Source of the DNA: Bacteroidales bacterium
GTDB taxonomy: Bacteria; Bacteroidota; Bacteroidia; Bacteroidales; PXBB01
Assembly: GCA_028698995.1 (NCBI GenBank)
Contig: JAQVVM010000016.1
Span: forward strand, 1 to 64,000
Length of the DNA: 64,000 bases
Reading direction: 5' to 3'
A program made the translations under genes and the position numbers. Within the stretch, counting starts at the first letter, position 1, and each line of letters begins with the position of its first letter. The notes beneath the pieces were generated by a model. It saw only the letters and a program-made list of their open reading frames with translations. It did no database searches and was not told the DNA's origin. Of the stretch, positions 63,281 through 64,000 are shown in pieces.

Positions 63281-63288
63281 CAAAATTA
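63281..63288 (-). promoter_or_regulatory. -7 box TAATTTTG for the glycosyltransferase gene
   Basis: An exact TAnnTTTG match on the minus strand 20 bases before the ATG. Confidence 0.5.
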
Positions 63289-63372
63289 GAAATTAATTTG
63301 ATAAAATTAAGCCCACTAAAAATAAACAAAAAAAGCAAGACAAGCTTCCAAAAGGGAAGAAGAGATATATTC

Positions 63373-64000
63373 TTAAAGTTTTTGAACAATCCATTTTAAT
63401 TTTGGCTTTAGAATGCCGGGGTCAGGCGGGTAGTATTTTCGCCATTCTGAGTTTAATTCCTCATCACTGAATTCAATCTTAAATGAAAGCACATAAGATA
63501 AATTCATAATATTATCAATTTTATTTTTTGCCACAAAAATGCTTAATGTGTAAACTGAACTGTTAAGCATATTGCATGGAATTATTGCTTTGGAGCAGTA
63601 ATGACCTATTTCTTTGTGACTGTCAGGATGAACAATATCTCTTGTGTTACTGATAAAAACCAAAACACCTGATTTATCTGTAAGTCCTATTCCCATATCA
63701 ATAAAAACGTCAGAAGTTCTTTTAAAAAAATCAATACTCACCTCAATATCATCATCAATAACAATTTTTTCATCTGTGTTTTTATTGATAGCTTTTACCT
63801 GAATTTTTCGGATATAAAAAAACTCGTTCCCTGGTGTATCTAATTCAGAAGACCATTCAATAATAGGCAACGGAAGTTTCTGCATCGTGTCATCTTCACC
63901 GTAATACCTTTCCCAAACTTTATCTTTAGTATCATTTTCATCATAAAATTTTGTATCATCCGAATAGGAGATAACATCTTTTTGTGTTAATGATTCTGAA
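63373..64000 (-). CDS. C-terminal part of a Wzt-like O-antigen ABC transporter ATPase (partial, runs off the window)
   Basis: The track ORF starts at an internal Met (63885), but the frame stays open to the window edge (reading DTKFYDENDTKDKVWERYYG before that Met), so the true start lies beyond base 64000. The visible part is a Wzt C-terminal carbohydrate-binding domain: FYIRKIQVKAINKN, then DDDIEVSIDFFKR and GVLVFISNTRD. In the family this domain follows the ABC ATPase and recognises the capped O-antigen before export. The ATPase itself is not in the window. The glycosyltransferase downstream fits an O-antigen locus. Confidence 0.78.
   Translation of the reverse strand, partial: SESLTQKDVISYSDDTKFYDENDTKDKVWERYYGEDDTMQKLPLPIIEWSSELDTPGNEFFYIRKIQVKAINKNTDEKIVIDDDIEVSIDFFKRTSDVFIDMGIGLTDKSGVLVFISNTRDIVHPDSHKEIGHYCSKAIIPCNMLNSSVYTLSIFVAKNKIDNIMNLSYVLSFKIEFSDEELNSEWRKYYPPDPGILKPKLKWIVQKL

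Overview
The window reads as chromosome of an AT-rich Bacteroidota bacterium, most likely Bacteroidales or a close relative. The support is: many -7 boxes of the Bacteroidota form TAnnTTTG close upstream of genes; seven secreted proteins ending in a type IX secretion (T9SS) sorting domain with a PNP-type motif; GLPGLI, SprB-repeat, Porin_10-like and DUF4783-like proteins; a DAHP synthase fused to chorismate mutase; and RNase HI with a viroplasmin-type N-terminus. I saw no tRNA, rRNA, CRISPR array, transposase or phage gene.

Layout. 1-2.1 kb: the 3' end of a gene, then a minus-strand operon of two barrel-like proteins and a lipoprotein. 2.3-4.3 kb: a class II glutaminase fused to an N-acetyl-sugar amidotransferase. 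4.4-14.4 kb: Na+/solute symporter, SGNH hydrolase, three-gene TPR operon, PAP2 phosphatase, peroxiredoxin, ZIP transporter, AsmA-like protein, and a TPR plus membrane J-protein pair. 14.5-17.1 kb: GLPGLI protein and a delta-60-repeat T9SS cargo. 17.1-18.8 kb: a gene-free block of nested palindromic repeats. 18.8-34.6 kb: cyclophilin, SprB-repeat protein, porin, MiaA, ElbB-like protein, a very large surface/barrel protein, iron alcohol dehydrogenase, hotdog dehydratase-like protein, RNase HI, M23/LysM peptidase and RlmH. 34.7-39.1 kb: the polysaccharide export pair Wza/Wzc and DAHP synthase/chorismate mutase. 39.4-43.4 kb: GNAT, M1 aminopeptidase and a secreted alpha/beta hydrolase.

43.4-49.6 kb is the most distinctive gene set. 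It is a compact minus-strand operon of ACP, ketosynthase, a ketosynthase-like protein without catalytic residues, a 3-hydroxyacyl-CoA-dehydrogenase-like protein, a second ketosynthase and a radical SAM protein with a B12-binding-type N-terminus. This looks like a dedicated type II fatty acid or polyketide assembly line with an unknown product. A 1216-residue NtrY-like sensor kinase is transcribed divergently from it. 53.4-53.7 kb holds a second palindromic repeat element. 53.8-56.2 kb holds two tandem paralogous T9SS proteins with a shared 170 bp head and a small broken ORF. 56.4-64 kb holds a VWA-like membrane protein, MATE transporter, RlmI, another T9SS protein, a DXD glycosyltransferase and the C-terminal part of a Wzt-like O-antigen ABC transporter subunit that runs off the window.

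The strongest candidates for something undescribed are the ACP/KS/radical SAM operon, the glutaminase-amidotransferase fusion, and the two structured repeat families, which share a palindrome-plus-TTAAcATT design.
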